A stretch of 32,655 nucleotides of DNA, from contig DXHQ01000017.1 in NCBI GenBank assembly GCA_019113345.1, forward strand, positions 1 through 32,655, written 5' to 3'. This DNA comes from Candidatus Faecalibacterium intestinigallinarum (GTDB taxonomy: Bacteria; Bacillota; Clostridia; Oscillospirales; Ruminococcaceae). The notes below the pieces were generated by a model, which worked only from the letters and a program-made list of their open reading frames with translations, ran no database searches and was not told where the DNA came from. Made by a program: the position numbers and the translations under genes. This document shows, in pieces, positions 30,981 to 32,655 of this stretch (positions are counted from its first letter, which is position 1; each line of letters begins with the position of its first letter).

Positions 30981-31427
30981 TCAGCGGTTTTCCAGCGCCA
31001 TCAGTTTTTCGATGCGGCGCTCGTGGCGGCCGCCCTCGAAGGGGGTGGCCAGGAACAGGTCGACCAGCTGACAGGCAAGGCCGGGGCCCACCACGCGGCC
31101 GCCCATGCACAGGGCGTTGGCGTTGTTGTGGCGGCGGGTATACTCGCAGCTGAAGCTGTCCGAGCAGCAGCAGGCGCGGATGCCCTTGATCTTGTTGGCG
31201 GCCATGCTGATGCCCACGCCGGTGCCGCAGAACAGCAGCGCCTTGTCGCACTGGCCCGCGACGACGGCGTCGCAGGCGGGCACGGCCATGTCGGGGTAGT
31301 CGACGCTGTCGGCGCTGTGGGCGCCAAAGTCGATGTAGGGGATGCCGGCCTGATCCAGATGGGCGCGGACGGCCTCTTTCAGTTCAAAGCCGCCATGGTC
31401 GGCGGCAAGCGCGATGGGTTTTGCCAT
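30981..31427 (-). CDS. rpiB: Ribose-5-phosphate isomerase B
   Basis: A 148-residue RpiB/LacAB-fold protein that interconverts ribose-5-phosphate and ribulose-5-phosphate in the pentose phosphate pathway. ALAADHGGFELKEAVRAHL, FCGTGVGISMAANKIKGIRACCCSD and HNNANALCMGGRVVG carry the catalytic cysteine and phosphate-binding residues. Start ATG at 31425-31427 with GAGGTATC upstream. It sits 13 bases after the tsaB stop. It supplies ribose phosphate for PRPP, which the neighbouring upp product uses. Confidence 0.93.
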   Translation of the reverse strand: MAKPIALAADHGGFELKEAVRAHLDQAGIPYIDFGAHSADSVDYPDMAVPACDAVVAGQCDKALLFCGTGVGISMAANKIKGIRACCCSDSFSCEYTRRHNNANALCMGGRVVGPGLACQLVDLFLATPFEGGRHERRIEKLMALENR

Positions 31428-31440
31428 GAAGATACCTCAC

Positions 31441-32148
31441 TCATTCTTGTCCGTTTTGGGCGGCGGCCAGCCGGGCGGCACGCTCCCGCTCGGCCTGGCT
31501 CAGCCGGTGGTAGTCGGGCAGCAGGGCCTCGGGCGGGACGGTCAGCCCCGCTTCGGCCATCCGCTGGGCGGCCAGGGCCACCCCGACGGCCCGCCCGCCC
31601 CGCAGGGCAGGGGGCACCGGCAGGACGCCGTCCGCCTCACTGTAGATATTATAACACAGATAAGCCCCGTCACCAACAAAAAAGAGGGGCTTTTTGCAGC
31701 TTTTTACAAAATCCGCAAGGCTGGCGGCGGCGCGGGCGTCGTCGTCGAGCAGGCGGGCATGGGTGGCAAGGTCAAAGGCGGCGGAGTAGACCTGCCCCCG
31801 CCGGGCGTCCAAGGCGCAGAGGACCGTCCCCTCGCCCAGATGGCCGGCGGCCAGGGCCTCGAGGGTGGAGACCGGCGCGCAGGGGGTATGGCGGGGGAAA
31901 GCCAGCCCCTTGACGGCCGCCAGCCCGATCCGCAGCCCGGTAAAGCTGCCCGGCCCGGCGTTGACGCCGAACAGATCGATGTCGGCACAGGTCAGCCCGC
32001 ACAGCTTGAGGCAGCTGTCGATGAGGGGCAGCAGGGTCTCGCTGTGGGTCAGCCCGCCGTCAAAATAGACCTCGTACACCAGCCGCCCGTCCCGCAGCAG
32101 GGCGACGCCGGCGGTCTTGCCCGCGGTGTCCACGGCCAGGATGTTCAT
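31441..32148 (-). CDS. tsaB: tRNA threonylcarbamoyladenosine biosynthesis protein TsaB
   Basis: The 235-residue protein of the ASKHA fold (MNILAVDTAGKTAGVALL, then the GVNAGPGSFTGLRIG motif) forms the TsaB-TsaD-TsaE complex for the t6A37 modification of tRNA. Start ATG at 32146-32148 overlaps the tsaE stop by four bases (ATGA). A longer in-frame form to 32256 lies over tsaE and is rejected. tsaD is not in the window. Confidence 0.93.
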   Translation of the reverse strand: MNILAVDTAGKTAGVALLRDGRLVYEVYFDGGLTHSETLLPLIDSCLKLCGLTCADIDLFGVNAGPGSFTGLRIGLAAVKGLAFPRHTPCAPVSTLEALAAGHLGEGTVLCALDARRGQVYSAAFDLATHARLLDDDARAAASLADFVKSCKKPLFFVGDGAYLCYNIYSEADGVLPVPPALRGGRAVGVALAAQRMAEAGLTVPPEALLPDYHRLSQAERERAARLAAAQNGQE

Positions 32149-32570
32149 AGCTCCACCCCCTCGATGGTGATCCGGCGGGTGTCCGCGTCCAAAATCTGGA
32201 TGTCCACCCGGATGGGTTCCTCTTGCGCAAGGAGGGCGGCAAAGTTCTCGCTCCACTCGGCGGCCACCACCGCCCCCTGGTCGAGGTAGTCGTAGAAGCC
32301 GGCGGCGGCCAGGTCCGCCTCGGTGTGGATACGGTAGAGGTCGAAGTGGGCCATCGGACGCGGCCCGCGGTAATAGTTGACGATGGCGAAGGTGGGGCTG
32401 CTGACCGGGTCGGTGCAGCCCAGCCCCTCGGCCAGCCCCCGGCAGAAGGCGGTCTTGCCGGCCCCCAGCCCGCCGGTAAAGGCGATGAGCGCCCCGCCCG
32501 GCAGCGCGGCGGCCAGGCGGCGGCCCAGCGCGGCGGTCTCCCCGGGGGAGCGGGTGATGAATGCAGCCAT
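32145..32570 (-). CDS. tsaE: tRNA threonylcarbamoyladenosine biosynthesis ATPase TsaE
   Basis: A 141-residue protein with Walker A TGGLGAGKT, SSPTFAIVNYY and HFDLYR motifs of TsaE, the ATPase that drives the t6A-forming TsaBDE complex. Start ATG at 32568-32570 has GAGGT upstream; the longer open frame to 32654 covers the promoter and leader hairpin. First gene of the tsaE-tsaB-rpiB-upp operon. Confidence 0.93.
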   Translation of the reverse strand: MAAFITRSPGETAALGRRLAAALPGGALIAFTGGLGAGKTAFCRGLAEGLGCTDPVSSPTFAIVNYYRGPRPMAHFDLYRIHTEADLAAAGFYDYLDQGAVVAAEWSENFAALLAQEEPIRVDIQILDADTRRITIEGVEL

Positions 32571-32596
32571 GGATGATACCTCAAAACAACACAAAA

Positions 32597-32624
32597 ATGC
32601 GGCCGGGAACGCCCCTGCCGCATT
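32597..32624 (-). terminator. Hairpin with U-rich tail in the tsaE leader
   Basis: AATGCGGC and GCCGCATT form a perfect 8-bp stem; on the minus strand it is followed by TTTGTGTTGTTTTG. It lies between the promoter and tsaE, so it may be an attenuator. Confidence 0.45.
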
Positions 32625-32625
32625 A

Positions 32626-32654
32626 AGTATAGTATAAATTGGGGAAAAGTGCAA
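32626..32654 (-). promoter_or_regulatory. Promoter of the tsaE operon
   Basis: On the minus strand TTGCAC (32649-32654), 17 bases, TATACT (32626-32631), about 55 bases ahead of the tsaE start. Confidence 0.6.
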
Positions 32655-32655
32655 T

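Overview
The window looks like chromosomal DNA of a high-GC member of the Clostridia, most likely Oscillospirales/Ruminococcaceae (Gemmiger, Subdoligranulum or Faecalibacterium relatives). The basis is the gene set (IreB, ECF transporter S components, XpaC/TelA, TsaB/TsaE, MazF near AcpS), AGGAGG-type ribosome binding sites, sigma-A-like promoters and strongly G/C-ending codons from about 9.3 kb onward. The exact genus is an inference.

Positions 1 to about 9270 are the right part of an integrated mobilizable element, less GC-rich than the rest. From the left it holds a probable end of an IS256-like insertion sequence, a broken DUF6076-type gene, a small element ORF, a repeat-rich non-coding patch, a minus-strand mobilization operon (MobC-like protein, MOB-P-type relaxase, ParB-like protein) with a candidate oriT upstream, a divergent cargo pair (MocR/GntR regulator and ECF S component) that shares a palindromic operator region, a RelB/ParE-type toxin-antitoxin pair, and a large serine recombinase. 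The recombinase frame runs into what looks like chromosomal terminator DNA, which places the right end of the element near 9260-9270.

From 9.3 to 21.6 kb lie short chromosomal units: lrgAB, mazF and acpS, ireB, a tRNA-dihydrouridine synthase, a lone Bro-N protein, an iron-sulfur-flavoprotein-like reductase, a MATE transporter behind a likely guanidine-IV (mepA) riboswitch, a small helical protein with a cysteine-type alpha/beta hydrolase, a LysR regulator overlapping an orphan HicB, an ECF S component with a palindromic operator, and a cytidylate-kinase-like protein followed by a second MATE transporter. The second MATE gene has an unusual structured leader containing a strong terminator, which I could not assign to any known class.

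From 21.7 to 26.5 kb is a tightly packed plus-strand operon centred on tRNA maturation and quality control: YbaK-type editing protein, RNase Z, CCA-adding enzyme and TcdA, followed by a HAD phosphatase and a hypoxanthine-DNA glycosylase. From 26.5 to 30.0 kb is an envelope-stress-type operon (XpaC-like, TelA, divergent LemA-like, TPM-domain protein with a Gly-rich tail). A terminator flanked by 20-bp inverted repeats separates it from the converging minus-strand operon tsaE-tsaB-rpiB-upp at the right edge.

The most notable regulatory items are the guanidine-IV-like riboswitch, the unclassified attenuator leader of the second MATE gene, the operator palindromes of the MocR/ECF pair and of the second ECF S component, and the TAGGGCGG repeats beside the ParB-like gene. 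No rRNA, tRNA or CRISPR array was seen.
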